A DNA stretch of 64,000 nucleotides, taken from contig CP136892.1 of NCBI GenBank assembly GCA_034359265.1, positions 87,536,001 to 87,600,000 of the forward strand, given 5' to 3'. This document shows, piece by piece, positions 33,961 to 45,540 of this stretch. Below the pieces are notes generated by a model. That model was not told the DNA's origin, made no database searches, and saw only the letters and a program-made list of their open reading frames with translations. Numbering within the stretch: the stretch's first letter is position 1; the number at the start of each line of letters is the position of its first letter. Source of the stretch: Canna indica (Eukaryota; Streptophyta; Magnoliopsida; Zingiberales; Cannaceae). The position numbers and the translations under genes were made by a program.

Positions 33961-34289
33961 GGATTATCGGGATACCAGACACGGTTGGTGAAGTTTCGAT
34001 ATGCTTTCAATGATTAGAGTCTCCATGTCTGATATAATCAATTTTGGTTTATAGAGATTTTCTACTCATACCAGTTACTGTATTCTATACTCTCTAATTT
34101 AATCGATAAATGACTAGATACTTCTTGTCTGTATTTCTTCTCACTAAACCTATAATTAGCACTTTTTATTGAGAAGATGAGATTTAATATTATTCTTATT
34201 GATGTAGTTGGCAAAAAATAATAATAATTTATCAACCGATTAAAATTAAACGAAAAACTTGACAAAGACATGAATTAATACTAATTGTG
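33961..34289. repeat. Direct repeat right of RLP-F
   Basis: Second copy of 30885-31239 with small differences and a short deletion. Confidence 0.85.
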
Positions 34290-35258
34290 TCATTTAATTA
34301 ATATTTAATATCTATCTCCATTTTTATCCATCATATATATTTGTTTAATTAATTTAGTCGGCATTTAATTAATTAATAGCAATGAAATGGAATGATTTAA
34401 ACTGATCGAATCAAACCGAATTGTCTTTAATTCAATAAAGATCAAGCTTAATTTAGGCTTACTTGATAGCAATCAATTAAGAGTCTCATTACGGTCGGGT
34501 GCATCAGTCGCTGATCAATCGATGGTCGGTCAATCGAATGTCTTAGAAATTGCACAAAATTGTACTGAAAGTAATTTCAGCACATGTTTGTATTCAGTTT
34601 GGGTTTTGAGGTTTTGAATTTGTTTTTTAACTTTATCATCAAGCATCCTAAGTATTAGGTCATGATTCTAAACTTTATAAGTCTATTCTTCCAAATTTCA
34701 TATTTTCCTAGCGAACAAAATTGTGACATTTACCTCTACATATTCTAGTAAAAATGTATCGGATGATAATAAAATAGTAAATTATATCATTGTCTAAGTG
34801 GATTCCTCTTGCTCCCTGCCTTTTGTATTAATGCTTGGATAGAATGAACTTAATTGTAAAAAATAAAAAAGAATCTAAAGTAATAAATATAGATAAAAAT
34901 GAAGTAAACAATGAACATAAACTCCTAGGAATATTGAAATTGTAATATTACATCATTTGGCTGACATTTATATATATACAATAATCAAAAGTGTACATTA
35001 TTATTAAGAAAAAGTTAATTAATTAATTTCTCTCTCATCTCATCATACATTATGTATGTTATTGACTAGATTTTGATATATTTTATCAAAATAATTATCA
35101 TAAATGTTGAGAAGTAACATATATATTTTCTATTAAGAATGAATGGTATTCCATATCCTTGCAACATGAATTCCATATAGATGTCATGTCGGCAACAACA
35201 AGCAACACGAACGACATGCAATTCATGCTAATTTTCACAAGCCAACTGCCAAAGGATG
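34290..35258. other. AT-rich spacer
   Basis: No coding region, RNA gene or element with readable ends was found. Confidence 0.5.
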
Positions 35259-36562
35259 AAAATGGTGGGAACTCTTGTTGGCGAAGGTGAGGGCGATACT
35301 TTGAGCTCTCCTGCTGAGAAATCATCAGGATCTCCCCAAAAACCAAAAAAGTCTCCTAATCTGTGGCATAGTGGATCTTTCCGTTGATCTGAAGGATCTC
35401 AGAAAACAAATTTGATGATCGATAAGGGAAACATTTCTATGCATTTTGTATCTTCTCAATTGGAATCTCAAGAGGAAGATATGAAGTTGTTGCCTGTTGT
35501 AATACCCCGGTTTAGTCCCAAATCGGGAGTATGTTGGATATGGTGTTGGCTTATAAGGCTTGATGGGTGTGCTATCATCAATTTCAGCTTAAGCATTTTA
35601 ATTAGGCCAATAGGTTGGTTTATGAAACTGATGGGTCAACTATCCCATCAAGCGGATTGCAACAAATGGTATCAGAGCAAGACCTAGTCCTAAATATGTT
35701 GGATGTGGTGTTGACTTATAAGACTTGATGGGTGTGCTACCATCAACTTCAGCTTAAGCATTTTAATTAGGCCAATAGGTTGACCTATGAAGTTGATGGG
35801 TCAGTTATCCCATCAAGTGGGTTGTAACACCTGCTTTCTTATCTACTGATTTCAATGGGAATGCTTTTAAATCTTCAAATAGATTTGTGTCGATGGAAAA
35901 CCCTTTGTATGCGCTGAATTTCGATTCTATTGCTCTCCTTGCGCAAAACAAAGCCAAAGCTCCATCATCTTGGGCTGCCCTATTCAGAGGAGCTCAAGTG
36001 CTTAACGATTTGCCTGACAAGGAAATTTTGAATGAGGAAATAAGAAAGATCCAGCTTCCACAAACGAGATTTCAATTGATGTCAATCTCATTGCTGCTGC
36101 AAGGAATGAATGGAAGAACAGTCTATATGGTAGGTTTTATGGGACTACTACTCCTTTGCAGATCATTCAACAGGTTTTGTCGAGAATTTGGAAATTGAAA
36201 GCCAGTGTGCAAGTCATAGATTTGGCAGCCGGCTACTTTTGTTTCATATTTTATTGTGTTGAAGATCTTAATAGAGTACTAGCTGAAGGACCATGGTTAT
36301 TCGGAGGACAAGCTTTGCTATTAACACATTGGAGGCCAAATTTTCAACCTCTCCTCGAAAGAATTGAAGTAATTCTTGTCTGGTTACAATTACCCGGACT
36401 ACCTGTAGAATATCTACAGAGAGAAATCCTCTTAAAGATTGCTGGCAGCATTGGACAACGTAGCTTTAAAAATTGATGAAGTAATCCTTAAGGGCCAAAG
36501 GGCTAGGTTTGCAATAATAGAGCTCACCTTATTTCCCATGCCAAATTAATTGGAGACAGGAA
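35259..36562 (+). mobile_element. LINE ORF1 (DUF4283-type) remnant, left part
   Basis: Starts about MKMVGTLVGEGEGDTLSSPAEK and, after a stop, continues to the TRIM at 35498. It resumes in phase after it (LSTDFNGNAFKSSNRFVSMENPL), then through a frameshift to NEWKNSLYGRFYGTTTPLQ, VLSRIWKLKASVQVIDLAAGYF and GGQALLLTHWRPNFQPL plus VWLQLPGLPVEYL. This is the DUF4283 domain of plant LINE ORF1 (gag-like, RNA binding). It is cut at 36562 by the CACTA element. Confidence 0.85.
35498..35829 (+). mobile_element. TRIM, internally deleted copy nested in LINE ORF1
   Basis: A complete 167-bp LTR (35498-35664, TGTAATACC...CAACA), then the primer-binding site TGGTATCAGAGC at 35667-35678, a short interior, then a second LTR lacking its first about 32 bp (35695-35829). 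The polypurine tract is gone. Flanks CCTGT and CCTGC suggest a 5-bp target duplication with one mismatch. Same family as 11543-12078, opposite orientation. Confidence 0.85.
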
Positions 36563-38669
36563 CACTACTAGAAATGTGTTAATCAGCAACGGCCACTCAA
36601 GCCGTTGAAATGACTAACGACGTTCTTACAGCTACTCGGGTTGTTGCAGATATGATATATCTATAACGGCTTACTTACGGCCGCTCGAGCCGTTTCTACT
36701 AAGTCGATAGCGCGAACATGGCGCGCGAATGTTATAACTTATCAACAACGACTTTACAAGGGCCGCTCGGTCGTTGCTAATGATATTATCACATTAGCAA
36801 TGACTTAATTACAGGTTCTCTACCCGTTGCTCTTTAGTCGATAGCGCTCGCGGCGTGAAAATGAAATACTTATCCGCAAAGACTTTGCAACGGATAGGTG
36901 AGCCATTGCTGATGATATGTATCTATATCGGCAACGACTCTGTAACGGATAAGTGAGCCATTGCTAATGAGTTTATTTAACTTGTGGTCGCGCTCGACGC
37001 CCCCATTTTTTCCCTGCTACCCGACACTGCCGAACTATACCGATGCCGGCCGTTGAAGGATCCCCGATGCCGACGCGCCCGCCGACGCCAACCGCTGACG
37101 TCACCGCTACGCCCTCCGCCTCAAAACCTCTGGGTATTATTTTCTTCCTCCTCTTGGACCTCTTCTCCTATAGTAGCTAGTGTCGGCCGAAACCCTAAAA
37201 CTTAGGGTTTTGATCGGCCGCCGGACCTATGTCCAGTGTCCGAGAATGGACACTGGACGCCGACGCTAGAGTCCATTGGATTTCGGCGCTGGAACAATAA
37301 ATCTAGGGTTTTATTAAACCCTAATCAAAATTTATTAAGGTTTAATTAAACCCTAATAAATTTTGATTAGGGTTTAAATAAATCCTTATATATATATGTT
37401 GTTAGTTTTTAATTTTTAAAATTTATTAGTTTAATTATTAATTAGTAATTAGATTATTTTTAATTAATATGTTAATTGTTAGGTTAATTATTATCGATAT
37501 TAGTAATTAGATTAGTAATTTTTTAATGTTAATGTTAATTAGATTTAGATTAACTTTAATATATTTTTTAATGTTAATTAGATTTAGATTTAGTTTTAGG
37601 TTATATATGTTAATTAATTTTAGTTTAGATTAATTAGATTAGTTTTAATGTTAATCTTTAGATTTAGATTAATTAGAATCGTCCACATTGGACTCGTGCC
37701 GGAATCGTCCACTTTGGAATCAAATCGACATCCAAAAATTTAAAAAATAATCATCTATTTGACAAGTTGATACATTTCACGTACGCATCGACAAGTCGAA
37801 TATGATTTAACAAAATCTTAGATCTGTTTGGGGTTTGTATGTTCATGTAAAAGAAGTAGATGATCTTTTATACGACGTACAATCTTTGAATTGTATGTTC
37901 GGGGGTTATTTTATGACTTGATAAACTTGGATATTGACTTGTTATATACTTGTTACTTGGATATCTTAGAGTTACTTGTTTTGTGACTTGATATATTGAT
38001 TCGTATTGTGTTGATACGATACTTTTGATTTCGTATATTTTTTATACGATTGTGGATAATTATAATTATAAGTATAATTATTTTGATGTATATTTGGGTG
38101 TATTTGTGATGTGTGTGTGAATGTATGTGTAATTGAATGAATGTGTTTATGGGTGTGTGAGTTGTGTATCAGGTTATATAAATGTATCAATGGAAATTTC
38201 TAATTTTGAAATTTCTCAGTTACAAGTTAATATCATCAGCAACGGCCTTTCCACGGTCATCCGTGTCAAAGCTGTTGCTGATGAACAACAACAACGACTT
38301 AACAATAGCCTTTCAGCAAAGGCTTTGCAACAGTGTGAGGGCCGTTGTTAATAGCAATATTCGCAACAGTCGACGCGCCGTTGTGGAACTGTTGCTGATA
38401 AAAGTAGTAGCAAAAATAGTGCCTCGTTGCTGAGCCATGGTTGATAATGTATCAACAATGGATATAGCCCGTTGAGGAACCATTGCTGATAATATCATTA
38501 ACAACGACGTAAGCGGCTGTTGCAGATCTGTTGTTAAGTTATCAAGTATGCAATCTTCTGCAACGGCCGCGTTGCAATAGGAGCAGCCATTGCTGGCTGT
38601 GGTTGATGGTCTTCAGCAACGGCGTATCAACGGATCCAGCCGTTGCTAATGCTCGTTATTCTAATAGTG
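36563..38669. mobile_element. Non-autonomous CACTA (En/Spm) transposon, 2107 bp
   Basis: Starts CACTACTAGAAATGTG and ends in the inverted form of CACTATTAGAATAACG, with a 3-bp target duplication GAA (36560-36562 and 38670-38672). Both ends carry dense sub-terminal repeats of CAACGGC/GCCGTTGCT and variants (36580-36970 and 38240-38650). The interior is non-coding: a GC-rich patch (36990-37230), AT-rich DNA and a TG/GTGT-rich part. No transposase frame is present. It interrupts the LINE ORF1 remnant. Confidence 0.92.
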
Positions 38670-39163
38670 GAAGTTTATCGGTAACTCAGAACAATGGTTC
38701 AGTTTCGAAGAAAGTTTCTTTGAAAATAACATTCCTTTGCTTCTAGCCAATTCATTGTTCTTTGATCCTTCTGTTGTTAGGGACTTATCATCTTTTTCTT
38801 TTGCCATCAATGATGTAATAGTTAATTTCAAGGCTCCCCATGCTAGGGAGACTTACAAAACCAAACATTATGGGAGAAATAAGAATGTATTATTTTCAGA
38901 TATTAATGATAATTAACTCTACTTTGGGAATATGACTGCATGCAGGTTTTTGGCCGCCCTCTGCCCTCACTATCCAAACCTTGAATTTAATTTGATCCTT
39001 AGATGAGTGTTTCCTTTTAAAAAAAAATACTGCCAAAGATCATTTTTTCTTTGAAGACATAGTCAAATTAATGAATGAAAATGTGATATAAAGCTACTGC
39101 TTTCACACTATCTACAGATTAATTGACATTATATATATTGACTCCAGTCGTCGATCCCACTAA
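38670..39163 (+). mobile_element. LINE ORF1 remnant, right part, then spacer
   Basis: The sequence after the CACTA element rejoins the LINE remnant. A readable stretch (38760-38920) gives LFDPSVVRDLSSFSFAINDVIVNF before a stop. After about 38940 no coding content is seen. Confidence 0.4.
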
Positions 39164-39638
39164 GGGGGCGTTTGGTTGCCCGCAAGTGCAAATGTTGTAA
39201 AATCTATTTGCATGCAAAAGTAAATGCTCGCAAATAGATTTTGCAGCCAACTGTTTGGTTGCCCGCAAGTAGAGTTGCAATTTCTATTCGCAAGCGTTTG
39301 GTTGGCCGCAAATGAAAGTTGCAATTACACTTGCAACTTACAACTTGCATCTTACGAATTTTTTTGGGCCGAGTCGGGCACGATTTTTGTTGGTTCGGGC
39401 CAAGTTGGGTCGGGACGGGCCGTGCACGTATTTTTTCGGGCCGGGAGAGGCACACATTTTTTCATGTTGGGCTAGGCACGAATTTTTTCGGACCGGGCCG
39501 AGCACGATTTTTTTTGGAGTGGGCCGAAAACTTATGCCTGACACAATTTGTCAGAAAAATATTTTTACGATCAGCCAAATAAATTTGTTATCTAAATACT
39601 ATAACTAAAGTTGCACTTGCGGACAACCACATGCCCCA
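39164..39638. mobile_element. PIF/Harbinger-type MITE (475 bp)
   Basis: Left end GGGGGCGTTTGGTTGCCCGC and inverted right end TGGGGCATGTGGTTGTCCGC, continuing AAGTGCAA on both sides; flanked by TAA (39161-39163 and 39639-39641). A 3-bp TAA/TTA target is typical of Harbinger/Tourist elements. Inside, the phrases 'tttggttgcccgcaagt' and 'gggccg...gcacga' repeat several times. Confidence 0.8.
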
Positions 39639-39641
39639 TAA

Positions 39642-40249
39642 ATGAATGATACTTTACAAAATATGATATGATCTACAATCACAAGACTCTACTAATTGCC
39701 ATTGACTCAAGTCTTGCATCAATTTATTATCATAAAATGAAAACAAACGTGATGACTGCATTCGTAACGTACGACTGATTATTAATGGTCGGTGGTGGAT
39801 GACACATAATTAGGCAGACATGACTTCAAACATTATTCTTATTTTATTTCATCAAAAGCAAAAGCGAAGAATATTCGCATTCCCTGTTCTTAATTAATTA
39901 AAGAGCATTGGATTCGGGAAAATTCTCATATTCATGACATGAATTTAAAAATTTTGGAATTCAAAACTTTTTAACCCTAAATTCTAATTCTATCTTTGGC
40001 TTTTTCACACGCTGACCAGACTTTTTGCGGGTAAAATTAGAATTTTTGAGTAAAAAGTTATGGATCCATATTATGAATTTGAGTAAAAGCTTTTAATTAA
40101 ACGCAAGGAATATGTACTTATTTATTTATTTATTTATTTAATAAAATAAAATAATTCGGAAGGATCTTAGAATGCTAAGTCAGTCGTCCACAATATCGAC
40201 CAACTCAACTTGTAAATTATTAATCAGTAAAAGCTAATCTACCAAATTA
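39642..40249. other. AT-rich spacer
   Basis: No gene seen. A short (TTTA)n run lies at about 40118-40140. Confidence 0.5.
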
Positions 40250-40564
40250 AAACGTGATATCTGCATGCATAACGATAAAAGGATCTGATTGGTCCTTTTA
40301 ATTTTAATTATTTCTTCATCAAGTTAAATAATTAAAAGCCAAAGTAATTATTAATTAAACTTACATATATATACATAAGCAACTCGAAGGACATGTGACT
40401 CATGCAATACATTCACAAGCTAAAGGAGTCTTTAATTTATTAGTCAACAAAACATATATAATTAATTGACAGAACAAATCAATTACTCAATAAAAATTAG
40501 TGTCACGTATGTAATATTATGTTATAATTAATTAATTAAGGACGTACGTTTTGTGTGCTTAAAA
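40250..40564 (+). promoter_or_regulatory. RLP-type upstream region retained before RLP-G
   Basis: Matches about 13620-13945 upstream of the 14040 stub ('ctgcatgcataacgataaaaggatctgattgg' through 'ggacgtacgttttgtgtgctta'). At 40560 it switches directly to LRR coding sequence, so the deletion removed the proximal promoter, signal peptide and N-terminal half but kept the distal promoter. Confidence 0.6.
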
Positions 40565-41894
40565 ATGACAAACAATTCTCATAATAGCTCATCAAAGTTC
40601 TCCAACTTAAATTATTTGGATATGTATCATAATAACCTACATGGTAATTTGGAGGAGCTCCACTTTGTCAAGCTCGCTAGATTACAAACCTTGCTCTTGT
40701 CCGGAAACTCCCAATTGACCATTGCAATCGATGATAAATGGGTTCCTCCTTTTCAACTCCAATATATGGGTTCCTCAGTTTCCTATGTGGCTCCATTCAC
40801 AAAAATCTATCATGGGACTTTTTTTGTCAAATACAAGTATTGAAAACCTCCTGCCATATTGGTTTTGGAATATTTTTAATTCCACTCATGAGTATGCAAT
40901 AGATCTCTCCCATAATAAGATCAATGACACTTTGCCACCATCCTTGGAGAGTAGGATTCCTCTACATATTCCCATAATACCCACATGGATCGGAGTAGGC
41001 ATTCCAAACCTGGAAATACTATTACTCAAGTCCAATATGTTTTCAGGCAGCATTCCTCTACATATTGGACAATTGAGCAATCTTCAAATTCTTGATGTTG
41101 CGAATAATCAATTGTCGAGGCCTATACCACACTCTTTTGGCAATCTTAGTACAATTACAAACATGTCACACTCAATGCATTCCACATATGTCTATGCTAT
41201 TTTTCTCTTTAGTGGAGATATTCTCAGTGCCAACGAAACTATAAGTATCAACACAAAGGGACAGACATATAGCTATTCATCTATCGTCGGATATGTGAAG
41301 AGCATTGATCTTTCCAACAATAATTTGTTTGGAAATATACCTCATGAAATAGGAGCTCTTTCAGACCTCCAAAATCTCAATTTGTCGAGAAACAATTTAC
41401 AAGGAGAGGTTCCTAGTTCCATTGGCAACATTAAATCATTGGAGTCTCTAGAGCTGTCGTTCAATAAGTTGTCTGACATTATTCCCGAAAGCTTGGTCCA
41501 GTTGAATTCTTTGGAGCACTTGAATATGTCATACAATAATTTCTCTGGAAGAATACGGTCGGGGAGTCAACTCCAAACACTAGATGACCCTTTCATTTAT
41601 GAAGGAAACGCCCACCTCTGTGGATTTCCACTTAATAAAAGTTGATCAATTGTTGACATTGCCAATAGTACTGCAGAGGAAGCTAATTCGGAAAAATTAT
41701 GGCAGCGTGTTAGCATTGCAATGGACTTCGTGGTGGGACTTTGGAGTGTATTTGTCATCTTGTTATTCAAGAAAGATTTCATGTTCTTTCATTTCCGATT
41801 GATTGACAAGATCTGTGATGAGATTTACGTGCAAATCGTAGTTTTATATGCTCGATTTATGAGGAAATTAAATGGGGCTAGACCAGAAATCTAA
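40565..41894 (+). pseudogene. RLP-G: N-terminally deleted LRR receptor-like pseudogene
   Basis: Opens at ATG 40565, the equivalent of an internal Met in RLP-A (HMTTNYHN). Reads SNLNYLDMYHNNLHGNLEELHF, a frameshift near 40765, then PQFPMWLHSQKSIMGLFLSNTSIE. An in-frame loss of several LRRs follows after PPSLESR, then island, last LRRs and C-cap to a TGA at 41643-41645, after which the transmembrane helix and tail continue in frame to TAA 41892-41894. It has no signal peptide, so even a readable product would not be secreted. Confidence 0.88.
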
Positions 41895-41915
41895 TGTGGT
41901 GAAGACAGACCGCAT

Positions 41916-44831
41916 GTATCAATTAAGCAAATTTCCATTAATTCTTTCAATTTCACTTACAACATTCTATATATAATCCTTGATTTAATTGTTTTTTAAT
42001 AGAATACATGAGAACCTTTAAATATATTTTGTCTTAACTAAGAAGATGTGCGGTAGATGGTACAAGAATGGAAAATAGTGAAATATATTTGCTTACTTTC
42101 GTCTTCTGGCCATTTAAATAGTAAAAAACGGTCGCTTGATTTTCTCTTGAAGAAATTGGAAATGTGAAACTCATAATTAATTTTTTTTTTCATGTAAATT
42201 AGCAATCACATAGAATTAATTATCTATTTGATGCGGTAGTTGAATGGGTTGAGGCCTGTCATATATTGTTACTTAATTGTCCATTATCACCACAAATGTA
42301 TATGTGTTGGAATCAGATTTTGTATTATTATTTTTTCAATTTGAAAATGATTATCTTGTTCACCGTTTAATGAACACAACAAATATAACTAAGTTTTTAT
42401 CTTCATAATCAATTAATATATGATATATAAGCAATAAGGATGATATTCGAGTGCATATAATGATTTATTGTAGCCATCAGCTATTGATTATTGACTATAT
42501 ATATAGTGTTGCATGCAGTTGTAGAATTGTTTAAATACTATGGACTAATTGTTATATTCTGTTTTTTTTTAAAAAAAAAAAGGCTTAGTTGTAAATTTAA
42601 GGGGTGTAGGGGGGTCATTTGAAAAATAACGTACCTCCCCACTGTCTTATAGCCCGTTCTCCTACGGGTTTGGCTCAATCGCGTGAGAAAAGGGGGGAGA
42701 AGAGGCGGTGAAGTCGACATCGGAGAGTGAGGGATCGGAGGTCGGATTGTCACCGGTGTCGTCGTCGGAGCCGGAGTCGAGGTAGGAGTCTTCCCCCTCA
42801 TTCCATTGTTGTTTTCCGTCGTTTCACCGAGATAATCATCGGCGAGATGGAATCGGACGCGAGGTCGGAGTGGTCGGAGGCCGTCGGAGCATGGCCTGAC
42901 GCCGCTGTGTGTCGGCGCAGCTGCGCGCGGCAACGGCCAGGCCGCGGCACACAGCGTGCGTAGCACGCACAGCGCGCGGCTGCGCCTTCCGGCGTTGTCT
43001 GGAACTCCGCCGGGGGTCGTAGGCTAGCGGAGGAGGCGGCGAGTCCGCCGGGGTGGGTCGCCGGTGGAAATGGGGCCGGCCAGCGACGGATTGAGGTGGC
43101 GGAAGAGCGAGTCAGGCGTGAAGCAGAGGAAGGGGAGGCCATCGTGGCCTCCCGGCCATGATTCGGCGCCTTGCCGGCGTCGGAGGCCGCGGGGGAGGCT
43201 GGTGTGGACCAGCGAGTGATCGCCGGCGGCCAGGAGGGTCACCCAGCATGGGTCGAGCGGGGCAGGGAAGTGTCGGGTGCGGGCGTCGGGCGCAGGTGTC
43301 GGGCGAGGCGGAGAGGGGGAGGGATATGAATAGGAGTTTAGTGAAGGGAGCTGTATTGTATGAAATAGGGTGAATTTAAAAATTATTAGGGTATTTTTAT
43401 AGTTGATAGTAGAGTCGTCGGATCGAGTCAAGATGAATACCAAAGTTGTATGTTTCCGCGTGCTGAACGCGATGGTGGTGTCGGATTTCCGATCGGAGGC
43501 CATTTGGTAGGTCTTTTCTATATTTTAGTGTTATTCGGTGATTAATATTTATTAATTTAATTTGATAAATAATTAAATAATATAAAAATATTATATTGAT
43601 TTAAAGGGTGATTTAGGGGTAATTGGTTGGTGTGAGCTTTAGTTTGATTCCCGTTGTAGCCGATGAATTATTGTTGGGTGAAATGATGGATTTACCCTTT
43701 TGCCTCCATCTGCTTGATATTGCTTCTAATTCCGTTGAACTCATGTTGTATATTATTGTTGGACATGTCATGTAGATAATTGCATGTGTTATTGTTGATC
43801 ATGGTGATATACATTATTGATGTGGATATTTGATCATGATATTATGTTGTTGCTTATGGTGTTATTATTTTGATCATGTCATCATCATTTGGAGTTGTTA
43901 TATTGTTGATATCGGTGATGTTATTTGTTATCTATTGATCATGATGATACACCTTGTTGCATTGTTGGAGTTGAGTTGTCGACCTGGAGGCTACGGCCTC
44001 GGAGAGGACTTCGGTCCAGGACCATTTTATTGCAGTACCCTCCAGACATGGGTGAGGGTGTGGATATTGACTAGTCACTTTGGGCGCCTTCGAGTGTGCG
44101 AATGTCGGATACAACGCCCGTCTGGCTACCTGCTTGGTGGGGGTAGTCGCGTCGCCGTTGGAGCGGACGGTTGATGCCACTTTACGGGTGGTAGAGTGCG
44201 GAGTTTTTACCCAACGGTCCATACGCTCGATGATTTGGTCGACGTTGATTAGGAGTAGGTGTGAAGCATTTGTTGTACATCTATCGCCTTTGACTTCATC
44301 TTAGGCCATATTGTTGTTTATTGTTGAGTTGACATCTTATTCATGTTGTTGACCATATTGTGGTACTCCTACTCTGCATTTTCGCTTACTCCTGTCATTA
44401 TTGCTTCAGACTTGCAGGGGAGAGCTGTCGATCTATAGACCGAGGTGTAGATAGTCGGTAGATAGCAGGTATCTGGAGCTCTGATATGGCGATAGTTTTT
44501 GTATCTTGTCTTACTTTGTTGTCTTTCGATACTGATGATTTTGGAATTTCGTAAATATATATCATCAAATACTCTATTTAACATTGTACTTAACTAAATT
44601 ATATTTTGTCGTATATACATACTTATCATTCGGCATTTTGAAGAAATTATATGGTTTATAATATGTTTTATTATGATTTTTTATGTGTATCGATGATTTT
44701 CCTTCCGCTGCGTGGGTTTCGAGTCGCCCACTGTCGCGCGTCGGAACGGGGCCGCCTCAGGGCATGGGGGTGGACCCGAACCGGGGCGTGACACTAATAC
44801 TTAGTACTCGTCATTTTACACTATCTTGCAG
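41916..44831 (+). other. 3'-UTR intron of RLP-G, enlarged by an LTR insertion
   Basis: The donor GTATCAATTAAG at 41916 is 21 nt after the stop; the acceptor ATCTTGCAG ends at 44831; the terminal exon ATGGGAAGAAGAGG starts at 44832. Without the 2244-bp insert and one 5-bp repeat the intron would be about 670 bp, near that of RLP-H1 (638 bp). Confidence 0.65.
42550..44793. mobile_element. Solo LTR of an LTR retrotransposon (2244 bp)
   Basis: Begins TGTTATATTC and ends GGGGCGTGACA (TG...CA), with an exact 5-bp target duplication CTAAT (42545-42549 and 44794-44798). The empty site is preserved at about 58577 (GGACTAATACTTAG). No internal copy of the ends, primer site or polyprotein is seen, so it looks like a single large LTR left by recombination. 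The GGGGCGTGACA end is common in long Ty3/gypsy chromovirus LTRs; the lineage is an inference. GC-rich frames at 42530-43500 are not supported as genes. Confidence 0.8.
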
Positions 44832-45460
44832 ATGGGAAGAAGAGGTTGATCGACCTGGAAATTAACATGTTGAAGATGGATTTGAATAAGATCACAACTA
44901 CACCTGCTTAAAAGTTTACATTAGCAATATATAGTTTCATATATTTCCTTGCGTTATGTACTGCTTGGTTAATTCTATGTCGTTGGTGAATTGCTTGATT
45001 ATTTTATTCAATGATGAAATAAATGGTCATGTCATATATATGTATCATATTAGTATTACGTTTCAAATTAATAAGGTGGGACTTGTTTAGTTGTTTTATA
45101 TATTATATATTATGTTTAATTAATTTGAAGAGTATAAACTTAGTGTTAATTTTATGTATATTTCTTCCAAGTTTCAAAATAAGTTCATTCTCTTTATTCT
45201 ATATATGGATGTGGGCTGATGCTATTATGATTTATGAGGATCACTGAATTAATTGCTTTGTAATGGTGTCAGTACTGAAAAGTTTGTTTTTTGGAGGGAA
45301 AAGGAGTAGGCCTACTTGACTTAAGCTTATCAAAATTAATTAAATAATACAAAATTATAAGGGGAGCATTATAAGAATATATACGGATTTGAATGCCCGT
45401 TAAGTTAACCTACTCGAATGCTCATGTTAAGATATTAGAATCTTTTATTAGGTAACATGA
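44832..45460. other. RLP-G terminal exon and AT-rich spacer
   Basis: Terminal exon and downstream DNA matching 47892-48330 and 58614-59080. No coding region. Confidence 0.55.
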
Positions 45461-45540
45461 GGACCAAAGTACTAATACTTTGCTCCAATTTGTTTTCAGA
45501 TTGTATACATCCACAAATATTTGGAAAAATTGAGCAATCT
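45461..45540 (+). pseudogene. RLP LRR fragment fused to RLP-H1
   Basis: Conceptual reading ending CSNLFSDCIHPQIFGKIEQS resembles the LRR stretch RSNMFSGSIPPQIGQLSNLQ. It joins the upstream end of RLP-H1 at a shared 'CTTCAA', suggesting a junction at microhomology. The same fragment with its left flank recurs at 49680-49830. Confidence 0.65.

Noticed and set aside
35667..35678. tRNA-like TGGTATCAGAGC as part of a tRNA gene
   Set aside because: It is the primer-binding site next to an LTR; no cloverleaf can be drawn around it.
36984..38504. Small frames in the CACTA interior
   Set aside because: Non-coding composition, repeats and no transposase motifs.
39204..39608. Frames across 39.2-39.6 kb on both strands
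   Set aside because: They fall within the Harbinger-type MITE and arise from its internal repeats.
42538..43503. GC-rich overlapping frames of 71-159 codons
   Set aside because: All lie inside the solo LTR, with proline/arginine-rich chance translations on both strands.
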